Source: Paramecium pentaurelia (lineage: Eukaryota; Ciliophora; Oligohymenophorea; Peniculida; Parameciidae). Taken from it: 64,000 nt of DNA. The notes under the pieces were generated by a model. That model was not told where the DNA came from. It saw only the letters and a program-made list of their open reading frames with translations, and made no database searches. Shown in pieces: positions 36,272-47,229 of the stretch. Numbering within the stretch: position 1 is the first letter of the stretch; the number at the start of each line of letters is the position of its first letter. The translations under genes and the position numbers were made by a program. Where the stretch lies: assembly GCA_905183005.1 (NCBI GenBank), contig CAJJDO010000140.1:68144-132143 (forward strand). Direction: 5' to 3'.

Positions 36272-36601
36272 TATATAATGTAATTATTATAAATTAATCA
36301 AATTTAACTCCTTTCTTTATTGAAAGTAATTAAATTCTTTGATATCCTTTCAACTAAGTCTAAATTATATAACCTTTAAATTATTGTAAATATTCTAAGT
36401 TAATTCTTGCATAACTTATATACAATAATATTAATATTTATACATACTAAACAAAGACATTTATCATTTTGAAATGTACTATTATTATTTTTTACTTCAT
36501 ATGATTTAATGTATATACAGTAATATATTAAGAAAGAATAAAATCAAGATTAAAGTTATTATGTACTTATATATCAAAATTTTATATATATGTATATAAA
36601 T
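36272..36601. other. Intergenic, nothing recognised
   Basis: About 330 bp of AT-rich sequence between two minus-strand genes; holds the 5' flank of the coiled-coil gene. Confidence 0.5.
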
Positions 36602-38675
36602 TCATCTAAATACAATCTAAAAGGCGTTCTATACTATTTCATAAAATTTTTAAGCATCTTAATCAATTGTGTCTAATCTAAACCCAATATTAGCTTAATT
36701 TCCAAATGGATGTTTGTCAATCATTTATTTCTTTTTTAGTATAAATTGTAAGATGGCTGTAACTTTGTCATTTAAGTAAATAGGTGCTATAAAAACAGGT
36801 AATATTGATGATATATCTGTATTTTCATCAAAATGATCTTATCTTGTAATTTAAGTAAAGATTTGAGGCTTACCTTTTAAATAAATTTAATAAGCACATC
36901 CCGCCTGTAATTGATAACTTCTACCTGATATCCAAAATTGATTATTCTCTATAAATAAAAGTTTAGTTTATGCTATTTGAAATATTTACATAGCAGATTC
37001 TTATAATGCTGAACAAAAGTGTTCTTTATCTCTACATTATATCAATCTATTGAAACATCTATAAAATAGATCTCTGTAATTTAACTCTTTAATTAAAGCT
37101 TCAAAATCCAAAATACTCTAAACTACTGACTTACTTAACATATTTATTAATAACCCATAATATTGTGAATCTAAAAATAAATTCTCTTAAATATTTTGAA
37201 TCTAAAAATATTATTGTAGTATACTTCCAATATTCCACATGGTTTTGAACTATTACCCATTATAGGTAGTAAGAGAAAATTTTTTCCAAAAACTTCATTG
37301 TTTTCTGTTATATAAAGCAATTCCTATTTTTTTGATGGGCTTCTTATACCATAATCTTCAAATACTAATTAACTAAAAATTCCATCAGTTAGTAAAGCAA
37401 CATGTTAAACTCCATTACAATCATAAGTTTAAGCTCTACATGTCATTCCATCTATAATCCATAAATGAACAATTTCAGTTCCAAAAATAGGTCGAAATGC
37501 TTTGCTTACATGAATTTGAAAATCTTGTATACTCTTATAACTGATCATTGTAATAAATTCATTCATAATTTAATTTATTTTTTCAGAGAAATCTCTTGCA
37601 CTTATAAATTAAGCTATTTAATTAAATAAAAGAGATACATACATGCAACTAAATTAATGAGATCCTTTTTTTGTTAAATAGAATCAAGTGTTACTACTTA
37701 GTTTGTAAAAACTTCTGGTCCATGTTCTATTAAATCTAATAAGAAATCACAATCATCATTATCAAGATCATTCAATCTAAATTCTAGATTACTTGGTAAT
37801 GAATTTGGATTGAAAGCATAATTTGATATCTATTAATTTTCAGTTATAATATCTTTAACACCAACTTTCTTAGTTTTTAATGAATCTAATTTTTTTGTTA
37901 ATCTATTATTTTATTATAGTAATTTAGAATTTAAATCTTTAAGTCTTTCATTTTCTTTTTCTTTTTTAACTAAGTCCCTTTTGAGTTATTCATTATCTCT
38001 AATCAATTCTGATAATGTGTTCCTAAGTTCTTCAGAATGAGACTAATATTTTAATATTATATTGATATTACATATAGATTTTTCTCCAACATCATTTCTA
38101 TTCTTTTTTCTAAGAATTTGATTTTCTTATATTATTCTTCAACCAATTTTTTTTATTACAATAAATCTCTACATAATTTATGTTAATCTTATTAAGAGAG
38201 AGTTAATTGTTTTAGATATCCTTCATTATCCATTTTATAATGATTCTAAATTTATTTACATATTAATTTACTTATTAGTCTTTTAATTTTTGTATTGTCT
38301 ATTTTTACATAACACTTTCCATGGTCACATGATCAAGTTGTTTATTCTTTTAATTTAATTCAATCTCAGTTTTGGAAATACTCTTTAAAGTTTTTGCAAT
38401 CTCTTGTAAACTACTTAAAATTCTAGTTTATTCAATAGAAGTGCTGGACTTCAATGATTCTGCTAATTATTCAATATAATAGAGTCTATTCTCAAGAGCC
38501 TTTTTGATAAGTGAATATAGTTAACATTATCATTACTAGATTGTGATTCCATTTTTCGAGATTGATTAAAAACTGTAGTTGTTCTTTCATCAGGCAATGT
38601 TTTAAGTGGCTGATCAGAAAACAATCTTGGACTCTAAACTTGTTTCATTCGAAAGGCACGATTTGTATTGCTCAT
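36602..38675 (-). CDS. Coiled-coil protein with C-terminal GAF domain
   Basis: Starts MSNTNRAFRMKQVQSP and ends ...AFQIVFR. Introns of 26, 26, 29 and 29 nt were read in the first two thirds; at least one joint near 37080-37230 is not resolved. Long coiled coils occupy about residues 60-260 (EELRNTLSELIRDNEQLKRD). A GAF-like domain follows: FIEIV-type helices, HVSKAFRPIFGTEIVHLWII, GVQHVALLTDGIFS, NFLLLPIMGNSSKPCGIL, and after the gap PVFIAPIYLNDKVTAILQF. GAF domains bind small ligands or dimerise; ciliate examples often sit in cilia or signalling proteins. Its start lies only 10 bp from the divergent VanX start. Confidence 0.7.
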
Positions 38676-38685
38676 TTAATTAAAA
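38676..38685. promoter_or_regulatory. 10-bp gap between divergent start codons
   Basis: The initiator ATGs of the GAF-domain gene (minus) and the VanX gene (plus) are separated by ten A/T bases. If both starts are right, the 5' UTRs and core promoters must overlap the partner coding region. Confidence 0.5.
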
Positions 38686-39419
38686 ATGTTTATATTTATT
38701 TTTCTTCAAGTAGTCATTTCCCAAATACCTTAAGGATTTGTTCGTTTGAGAGATATTGATAATACAATTTTGCAAGATATGCGATATGCATAATATCATA
38801 ATTTTGTAGGGAGACCAATACGAGGTTACTTACTTGAAGAGTGTGTATTAACTATTGAAGCTGCTTAATAATTATCATTGAATCAACGAATTGCTATGTC
38901 TATGGGTTATAGGATAAAGGTTTGGGATTGTTATCGTCCTTAAAAAGCAGTTGATGATTTCTATTAATGGAGTCTAAATGATGACACTACAATGTAGTAA
39001 GAATTTTATCCTGGAGAATAAAAGGATCTTCTATTTGATCATGGATATATTGCCAAGAAATCTGGACATAGTAGAGGATCAACTGTTGATTTGACTTTAG
39101 TCCCATATTATCCTGAAGAACAAGAAGAATATAAACCAGGTGATTAATTAATTCCATGTTTCTAAGATAATAGGTAATATTAAATAAAACAATTATTAGA
39201 TTTAAAGATAATACCATTGATATGGGAACTGGATTTGATTGCTTTGATGTGAAAGCCCATACCTATTGTGGTGATTTAACTATTAAATAGAGAAATAATA
39301 GAGACACTCTTTTATAAGTAATGGTGAATTTTTCAAATTATATTGATGAATGGTGGCACTTCACTTTAATAAACGAACCCTATAAAAATACATATTTTGA
39401 TTTCGACATTAAAGATTGA
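38686..39419 (+). CDS. Secreted D-Ala-D-Ala dipeptidase (VanX, M15D)
   Basis: 235 residues, one 26-nt intron (39174-39199). MFIFIFLQVVISQIPQGF is a signal peptide. The body reads IRGYLLEECVLTIEAAQQ, MGYRIKVWDCYRPQKAVDDF, KSGHSRGSTVDLTLVP with the zinc His and Asp (near residues 127 and 134), DMGTGFDCFDVKAHT, and YIDEWWHFTL with the catalytic Glu and third zinc ligand (E213, H216). These are the full active-site motifs of VanX/DdpX D-alanyl-D-alanine dipeptidases. In a bacterivorous ciliate a secreted or food-vacuole enzyme would release D-Ala from peptidoglycan peptides. The intron and ciliate codons show it is a resident eukaryotic gene. Confidence 0.93.
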
Positions 39420-39441
39420 CGATTATTTGTTTAAATATTTT

Positions 39442-40507
39442 TCAATTCTCTTTCTTATGATCCAACTTATTTTCTCTATTATCGTAAATATTTTTATAAC
39501 GACCCGATGAGAAAATGCCCAATCCTACTTTAATCATAAATATTGTCCAATAAATATGCATACCAAACAGTAATACCATCAGTCCAATTTAATTATAATA
39601 GGCATTTTTTGTTTGTTCCCTAAAATACTTTCAAAATTTTACCAATATGGCAAAAATTATGGATGATTGACTAAACAATCATTTATCTTAATTGGAAACA
39701 CATATATTCTTGTATACAACCAAGATATTTATATTGATGAAAATCCAATATAAACTAAAATCTTACTTTTACCAAGATCTCCATAAGTTCTTCCTAAGGC
39801 CAAGAATATATCACTAATATCATGGAGTAATAAAACAACAATTCCAATATTCTCACAATTATACATTGTTGAAAAGTAAAGTAAACTAACAGCAAGTGAA
39901 TGATGCAATAAATATTCCCAATACTTTAGTTCTATCTTAGTACCATAAAACATAAGTAACAATAAGGCATGAACATGACTAGATGCTTAAATCATATAAT
40001 ATATGGGAACCCAAGGATTCTAATAAAATACTAACGTATAATTGTACTTCAGGGATATTAGGAAAATCATATAAAGTCTCTTTAAAATTAGATCCTCCAA
40101 GTTCTGTAGGAAACCATTTTTCATTTTTAAATGTAAAAAATGCAAAGAGAGTTGCACATGTGTAGTATACTGTGTCATAAATCCATTTAGCTATTTTTTG
40201 TACTCTCAATTATCGATCAATTCCTATATATTTTGAATCTAATTATCTTTCCACATAATCTGTCACAAACCTCTTATTTATATCTTTTGTAATCTATTAT
40301 TAAGATAGCGTTATATACATGTATCAAAATCAAACCAACTAAAAGCCATTTAATATTTCTCCAATCAAATCTTCTGAAGTTCTTTTCTTAAAGGAATTAC
40401 TAAAATTTTATGATATCATAACTATATAGGGAAATAAAAACTAAATAAGTTAACAGATGAACAATTACTTACGACAAAAAAGAATAAAAATTTGAAAATG
40501 GTTTCAT
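39442..40507 (-). CDS. Ceramide synthase (LAG1/TLC family)
   Basis: 330 residues after three introns (25, 25, 23 nt), spliced length in whole codons. Start MKPFSNFYSFLSQVIVHLL. Six or so membrane spans carry the TLC core: ESLASSHVHALLLMFYGTK, the Lag motif YLLHHSLAVSLLYFSTMYN, IGIVVLLLHDISDIFLALGR with the catalytic His and paired Asp, and the late helix MVLLFGMHIYWTIFMIKVG. No homeobox is present. The enzyme N-acylates sphingoid bases with acyl-CoA in the ER. It stops 22 bp from the convergent VanX gene. The tail (NIYDNRENKLDHKKEN) is short and charged. Confidence 0.92.
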
Positions 40508-40723
40508 AATGTGTAAATTCTACTAACTTTTTCAAAGAGATATTTTGTTACCCTTCCTTTATTAATTGTTGAGTATTAGATGATTTTTACATCATTATTT
40601 GTATAATTATCAATATTTCTTTATAAAATGGATCTTAAGAATTATTTAAAATATTTCATTCAATATATCCTTGAATAAAAATATTGAATTAACGTCGATT
40701 TCTTTTTAGAATATATTTTATAT

Positions 40724-42187
40724 ATGAAATTTATTTTAATATTAGTCTTCACATTCATCCTGAATGCCTTAATGCTTAGAGGTGTTGAAGAAAAAATAAC
40801 AGAGCAAGTGATTTAGGTAATTGGATGATATTATGTAAGTCAATAAGAGAATAAGTAAAGAATCCATAAGCTTAACATTACCATTCTGCTTATGATAGAT
40901 TAGCATATTATGTTGATACATTTGGTCCTAGATTATGGGGATCAGAGAATATGGCAGATGCTGTAGACGCACTCTATAAAGATATAGAGACTATGGGATT
41001 TGATAGAATTTGGAAAGAGAATCTTGGAGAGATTACATCTTGGAAGAGAGGAGAAGAAAGTGTTACATTATTTGATCCAAGATAATATCCTTAGAAATTG
41101 AATATGATTGGATTAGGATGGACTCCTGCTGGTACTGTAAAGGCAGAAGTGGAAGTTGTTCATTCATTTGAAGAATTGAAAGAGAAGAATGTGACAGGAA
41201 AGATTGTATGTTATAATTTTGAATGGAATGGATATGATTCTGGTGTGGCATACAGATATTCAGGACCTGTATTAGCAGAAAAAGCAGGAGCAATTGGTAC
41301 GATGATTAGAAGTGTGGCCAGTGTTTCAATTGCATCACCACATACAGTATATATTTTTTTAGAATTTCAAGGGAATGACGGCTTATTAAAATATTAAATA
41401 TCCAGCAGTTGCAATTACTGTTGAGGATGCAGATATGATAGACAGAATGAGATAAAGAGGTTAAAAGGTTGTAGTGGAAATCAAGACAGAAGGGTAATAA
41501 TATAAAACAACAAGTGACAATGTTTTAGCAGAAATTAAGGGATGGAAATATCCAGATGAGATATTATTAATGGGTGGACATTGGGATTCATGGGATGTTG
41601 GATCATAAACAGGAGCTAATGATGATGGTGGTGGTGTTATTGTCTGTTTAGAAGCATTAAGAGTTTTAAATTCATTAGGAATTAGACCAAGAAGAACTAT
41701 AAGATTTATTGCTTGGAGTGGTGAAGAAATGGGTTAGGATAATAATGGAGCACAACATTATGCTATTAATCATGGCAAAGAAAATCATATTATTGTATTT
41801 GAATCTGATCTAGGATCAACAAAACCCTATGGATTTGGAATCACAGCTGGATAATAATTTACGTAATTTTTATTTATTATTATAACTCTTAGTCAATTGG
41901 TAACATATTTGGCTTAAGAATACTTAACTGGTATTGGAGCTGAACGCATATACCCAAATGAAGGAGAAGCTGTAGATAGTGGAATTTTGGCAGATTCTAC
42001 TGGAACTCCTATGTTAAATAATAAAATTGCTGATAATTAAAATCATGATTTCTATTTCACTTATCATCATACTGCTGGTGATTCTATGTGGATGATGAAT
42101 CCAGAAGATATGGATGATAATGTTATTGCTATTGCTAGTATCATGTATTTAATTGCTGATTATGATGGACCCATTCCAAAAGATTGA
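40724..42187 (+). CDS. Secreted M28 metallopeptidase, carboxypeptidase Q-like
   Basis: 461 residues, introns 40817-40839, 41347-41371 and 41863-41892. The first 20 residues (MKFILILVFTFILNALML) are a signal peptide. HSAYDRLAYYVDTFGPRLWG begins the mature enzyme, a PA-like insertion follows (GKIVCYNFEWNGYDSG, PHTGMTAYQNIKYPAVAITV), and then the two-zinc M28 site: GGHWDSWDVGSQTGANDDGG, AWSGEEMGQ, FESDLGSTKPYG and TYHHTAGDSM. All five metal-binding positions and the catalytic Glu are present. Carboxypeptidase Q (PGCP) trims dipeptides in lysosomes or outside the cell. Confidence 0.93.
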
Positions 42188-42613
42188 TTAATTTAAATGT
42201 AATAAAAAATAAGAGAATATTATATTCTTCATTAATATTTTTGTTATATCTAATTTAATACAAAAGAGACTAATTCAAAATATCAGAATTATATTATCAT
42301 ATGTTTTTATTATCTATATCTATTAAAAATTACTTATATATTTATATCAAGTTGATTTATCATTATTACAATTATTTGTTTTTAATAATTGATAATTAAT
42401 TTAATGAGTAAATTAGATTAAGTAGGATTATTTTAGAAATAAAATTTAATTTAAATTATATTGCTCTATTTAAAAATCTAAATTGCTTGCATTAAGCCCT
42501 TTGATCAAAATTTTAGCATTTATTGCTAGTTAATTGATAATGATATTTTATCTATATAAAAAACTAAATACAATTTAATATCTTATTTAAAGATTTATAA
42601 ATAAAATTTTAAA
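42188..42613. other. AT-rich spacer with one doubtful plus-strand ORF
   Basis: A frame MSKLDQVGLFQKQNLIQIIL... runs 42404-42682 (92 codons). It has a gene-like start but random-like AT composition further on, and it overlaps a better minus-strand frame. It is not called as a gene. Confidence 0.35.
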
Positions 42614-42892
42614 TCATTAAAAAAAATATCTATACTTCATAATTTTAATTTTTTTTACATTACAAAGATAAAATTTGAATGACAATTCTGTATTTAGATA
42701 ATAGTGCAAAGCATTATATGCAGTTTTAGTTTGTTCAATTGTATCTTTTTAGGTTTCTCCTTTATATTTTTCTATATATTTTGTGATATAATATTTAAAT
42801 ATAATTAGAAAAATAACAAATAATTTTTCAATTAAAAAACTTGTAGAGAAATTCTTCTTTAATAGTTAATTTTATTTATTCAAAAATTACAT
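42614..42892 (-). CDS. Small hypothetical protein
   Basis: 92 residues, start MQFLNKQNQLLKKNFSTSF, with one hydrophobic stretch (LFVIFLIIFKYYI) and then a well-mixed segment KYKGETQKDTIEQTKTAYNA that looks coding. TGA at 42614-42616. The hydrophobic part could instead be an intron (GTTATTTTTC...ATATAG, 46 nt), which would be long for this genome. It may be a fragment of a larger decayed gene. Confidence 0.35.
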
Positions 42893-43014
42893 TAACTAAT
42901 TAAAGTATAAATAACCAATTAAAATGATAATAAAATTGAGCTCAAAAATAGTAGTTAAGATTGAATTAAAAAAAGAATATCTAATTTCATATAATAATTA
43001 ATATTAATTTATTT

Positions 43015-45675
43015 TCATTCAAATTCTGGGTCACATAGTTTCATTAACAATTCTTTATCTGGTTTTAAAGTAATATTTTATTATACAGCTCTTTACCTAT
43101 ACTTGGTACATGGCTCAAAATTTTTAATATTTTAAATTTTTGGGAAATATTAATGTCCGAATTATTCATCTTCTTCTAATTGAATCAATTCTCTAAATAA
43201 ATTTTCTTTTTTCTTTTTATCTATTTCACATACTTAGGTTTATATGAGACATCCAACTGGTCTGTGATCAGAAACTTGAAAATTACCTTAAATTCTATCA
43301 TACCATTCAACTGAATGAATAGCAACTTTTTAAATCTTTTTGAGAAGAATTCTATCTGTAAAAGAAGGAACTCTTTTTTTGACTGTATCATAGATTTCAG
43401 TTGCTATATCAAATTTATATGTTGGTAAAAATTAAATATCAGCTTCATGAAATTATTTTAGAAATTAAGATTTTAATTTTTCTAGATGTAATTAATCATA
43501 TTCTTTTTATATATAGAGATTTAATACCTTTTAAATGTTTTAAAATAGCTTCTTTTTATTCTTAATTTTAAATATTTTAATAATTTTAGATACTAGCTAC
43601 AACTTATTATTGGGTTAGATTGATTCTGAAATTCATATCACCAAATGTTATAACCCAATCACATTAATTTAATTCTGCTCTATTATGAATATAATCAAAT
43701 GCAGCCATTCTATCATCATTAGACTTTTATCCAGCTGGTAGATGTACATTAATAAAACAGATATTACTATCATAAAATCTTAATTTAATGATCTATATAT
43801 ATTTAGATTATTATTACCACTCCTCCTTTATTACCTAATGATTATCCAAATCCATATTTAACAATTTCAGTTTTGACATTGGAAATGTGCAATTTTTCAT
43901 CATCTTAAACAAATACTAAAATGAATGTTCCTACCATAACTTATTGAGCTGCTAATACATATTTTGCTTTAGTATTTAGACAATTATATAATATCTATTT
44001 CCAATTTTCAATAACATCTCTATTTTATCTACCAACTACAGTTAAAGTATTAAGTTTAACTAATTCTTAAAATCCTATGGCAACAATATGAGGAGGAGTT
44101 GTAAATTAAAAGAGTTAATTATACAAAGATTTATCATTAGGTTAATGAGCATTAATATTCCAAGTTACAACATAAACACTTTTCTATAATAATTATGTAT
44201 ATTCATTTTCTCTCTTTTTCATTGTTCTTTCTAACATCATAATATTTTCATTGGCTTAACTTTCAGATATAGGAAATCCAAGTACTCTATGAATTACTTC
44301 TTTCAATTATTTCTCTTCTACCATATTTTTATAAAATTAATTTAAATCACTATTCTATTATCCTACCTTATAAATTAATCTTAATTGATCACCATTTTCC
44401 ATCCATTTTGATTTAAAATAAAGAAGGAAAGGATGTATATTATGTATACTTGGAATGTCTAAATCAATATATAAATTTTAAGCATTGAATTCCTCTAAGA
44501 TATCAACTTTAAAAGATTATAGAATTTTTTAGATTCCCATCATAGCAACTTTAGTCATAACAATATTAGTTTAATCTAAACAATCATAACAATTAATTCT
44601 CATTATATTTTACTATCTAAATCCTAAACTGGATGAGAAATCAATATATTCATTTATTTTCTCTAGAAATTTATTTATACTATCTAAATCTTTATTATTA
44701 TTAAGAAATGCTCTTTTAAAATTGAATTTATAGATAGACAATTATTCAGATTCAGTAAGATATCTATCTAATTAATTTGAGAGTTATGAACCATCATCTA
44801 CTAAATTTATAAAATGAATTTTTATAAAATTTGACAATAGAATTTGAAAATGTTTATTTAATGCTTTTTTTGGATCTTCCTAACTAATTACAATAGAATT
44901 ATTAAAAATATTGTATTACCAAAAGAGAGGAATACTACCTCTACATAAAATCTATTTAGCCTTTTCATTATTCATATAAACTATTTATTCAGTCTCAGTG
45001 TAATTAGCAACATTACCATCAGTATCTATACCAGTATCATTTCTAATAGAACCTCCTTTATAAAAAGATCTTCTACTAATTAAACAATATTTGATTTGAC
45101 TTAAATTTCTTAATGTTATTTAAAAGATCCCAACATAACCTTATATAATTTTTAATTGCCATTCAGATGGAAACATTTTACAAAGATTATTGTTCCACCA
45201 AAATCGATTATGTTAATAATTTGATTAACTAGTTAAATCTATTCCATAACTAAAATAAAATGTATTAATGAATAGATTCTTCACTTTTTCTAATTAATCT
45301 TTTTCAAATATATCATGATCTGGTTCTTAATGTTTCTAAAATAATAAATTTGTAATACTTTATCTGCATATCCTACTTTTGTAATTTAATATATTGGCCA
45401 TCCTTCCATTACTCCAATAATATCTGCATCTTCTATAAACAATAAGACAGGCTTTCCGCTTACTTCAAATATACCCAAAATACCAAAAATCTTTCTTGGT
45501 TAAAAACTCTAATCGAATTTTTCTTTACTTTCCCACATTTTCATATTTCCACGATCAATGATCAACTTGTTAGAAATTCTAGTTAATTGAGAGTCAGGAT
45601 CTATCTAGAGTTTCTTTAAATTTGTACAATCATCTTATTAGGAGTGAGAGTTAATCTCATAAGTGTTTGATTCAT
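43015..45675 (-). CDS. Synaptojanin-like phosphoinositide phosphatase (Sac + 5-phosphatase)
   Basis: About 840 residues; the first intron (23 nt) follows MNQTLMRLTLTPNKMI and others are read further on. A Sac domain comes first (RKIFGILGIFEVSGKPVLLF, HNRFWWNN, RGSIPLFW), with its signature NCYDCLDQTN. The 5-phosphatase domain follows: VVTWNINAHQPNDKS, HIVAIGFQELVKLN, GQSLGNKGGVVI, HLPAG, TFGDMNFRI and VSDHRPVGC. These are all catalytic motifs of the inositol 5-phosphatase family. The Sac CX5R motif has Gln (TAA codon 44571-44573) instead of Arg, so the Sac domain is probably inactive and the protein acts as a PI(4,5)P2 5-phosphatase in membrane traffic. Confidence 0.88.
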
Positions 45676-45731
45676 ATAATTATCTATATATTTATATATA
45701 TATATATATTTAAACATCAAAAATCTCTTCT

Positions 45732-46174
45732 TCAATAACTTTATATAATATTAATTGATATTTACCTAGATGATGATGATGAAGAATCTGAATGAGAATC
45801 TGATGATGAACTATTTATTTATTTCTTTTCAACCAGTGAGTTCTTAAATTATCTATGATAAATAACATTATTTAATACTTGCTGCTTTAGATCATGGCTT
45901 CTTCATTATCACTAACCACAATAAAGTGACTTTATATTAATTCTTTCAATGCTGATTTTGTTATTTTAACTCGTTTATCATTCTTACATTATTGCTTTTC
46001 AATCACTTTCTTATTATAATCTTGTTTCTTAACTATTGTTTTTTAAACCTTAGGAACTGGAGTTTTCTATTCTCTTAAAAGTTCCTTTGTTACTACAGAC
46101 ATCACACCATTCATAGACATTACACGTTTACGTTTTCCATCAACTATTTAAGATTTGTCACTCACTTCTTTCAT
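45732..46174 (-). CDS. Small basic protein with Ser-rich tail
   Basis: 138 residues, one 26-nt intron, whole codon number. MKEVSDKSQIVDGKRKRVMS has a nuclear-localisation-like KRKR. VRITK-type text follows (KRVKITKSALKELIQSHFIV), then an acidic/Ser tail SSSSDSHSDSSSSSS typical of CK2 substrates. No family. A nuclear or chromatin role is plausible but unproven. It precedes the synaptojanin-like gene on the same strand by 56 bp. Confidence 0.55.
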
Positions 46175-46264
46175 GTATGATATTATAATGAATCAAAATT
46201 ATTGCTTCATTAATCACTGAATAATTATAATACCTTATAGTGCATTAACTAATTAATCATAAAT

Positions 46265-46635
46265 TCACTTTAAAATTTATATTTTATTATATTCTAGTTA
46301 ATTCTCATCCTAAATCCATTCATCTTAAAGTCTTTAGACGTTTTTCTCAATCATTAATTTAAACCTATTTTCAAACTTCACTTTAATTTCAACCATATTG
46401 ATATCAACAACTAAGGTTTATGTTTAAAATCTCTTAAATTAATAAGACTCTCCAGAATATTCTAAAAATTCTTAACTATTTTCTAATCTTTATAAATGCA
46501 ACCTCAAATTTGCCTTAAACTTTTTATATTACCAATGTAATTAATTTAACTACTATTTCAATGGTAAATTTAAATTTGTAATGGATTATACAAAAACAAC
46601 AAAGCATTTAAGATTCTCAAATTGAAAGTACAATA
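46265..46635 (-). CDS. Possible small protein, start unclear
   Basis: An open minus-strand frame between TGAs. Coding-looking text includes LPLKQQLNQLHWQYKKFK, LQRLENSQEFLEYSGESYQ and VDINMVEIKVKFENRFKLMI, ending QLEYNKIQILK. The first in-frame ATG is internal (VDIN-M), so a 5' exon or a different start must exist. It reads like a coiled-coil or helical protein. No family. Confidence 0.35.
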
Positions 46636-46683
46636 CTCATTATATATATTTAATGTTAATTAAAATGATTACAATTCATAATT

Positions 46684-47212
46684 TCATTAAGTTTTCTTAT
46701 CTTTAACATTCACTTTATTCATATATTCATGTTTATCTATAGCATATTTTGAAGTATAATATTAAGCAATTGATTTATATCCGATTATATCATTAGCTCT
46801 AAGTAAATTAGCTGCATCACAATTCAATGGACTATCTGGATTGGGTTCTTAGAGCATTAATCTAACCGCTCGAATGATACTTTCAATTGTCCAACGTGGC
46901 TCCCATTTTTATGAAAGCACTTCTAAACATACTTCACCTGTGTCCATATGAACATTTGGATGAAATATTCTTGTTAGAAAATGAAGTGTAGGTGCTTTAA
47001 CAGGATAATTAGGTGGAATAGAAACTTTAATCTATATTCATAAATTGATCTTATACTTTAAAGATTCCATTCTCAAATGGAGTGTCTTCAGGTCCGAATA
47101 AATAGACATACCAAATAAGTATATCAGTTTCATTGACTTATATAATCATTGTGGGATCATTCAACTTTTATAAGTCATTTTGTTCTTTCATTAGTCTTGG
47201 TCTGCAAATCAT
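46684..47212 (-). CDS. Ubiquitin-conjugating enzyme E2, Pex4-like
   Basis: 167 residues, one 25-nt intron. UBC fold in order: MICRPRLMKEQNDLQKLND, IWYVYLFGPEDTPFENGIF, VSIPPNYPVKAPTLHFLTRI, the active-site block FHPNVHMDTGEVCLEVL (Cys nucleophile), WEPRWTIESIIRAVRLML, and EPNPDSPLNCDAANLLRAND. The combination TGEVCLEVL...DSPLNCDA resembles Pex4, the E2 that ubiquitinates the peroxisome receptor Pex5, but a general E2 is possible. The start is 17 bp from the divergent coiled-coil gene. Confidence 0.85.
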
Positions 47213-47229
47213 CAATTTATATAATATTA
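47213..47229. promoter_or_regulatory. 17-bp gap between divergent start codons
   Basis: All-A/T except one C; lies between the E2 start (minus) and the coiled-coil gene start (plus). It is too short for two separate promoters outside coding sequence. Confidence 0.5.

Noticed and set aside
42404..42682. Plus-strand ORF MSKLDQVGLFQKQ....
   Set aside because: Gene-like at the start only; overlaps a minus-strand frame with better composition; no support for either as a known protein.
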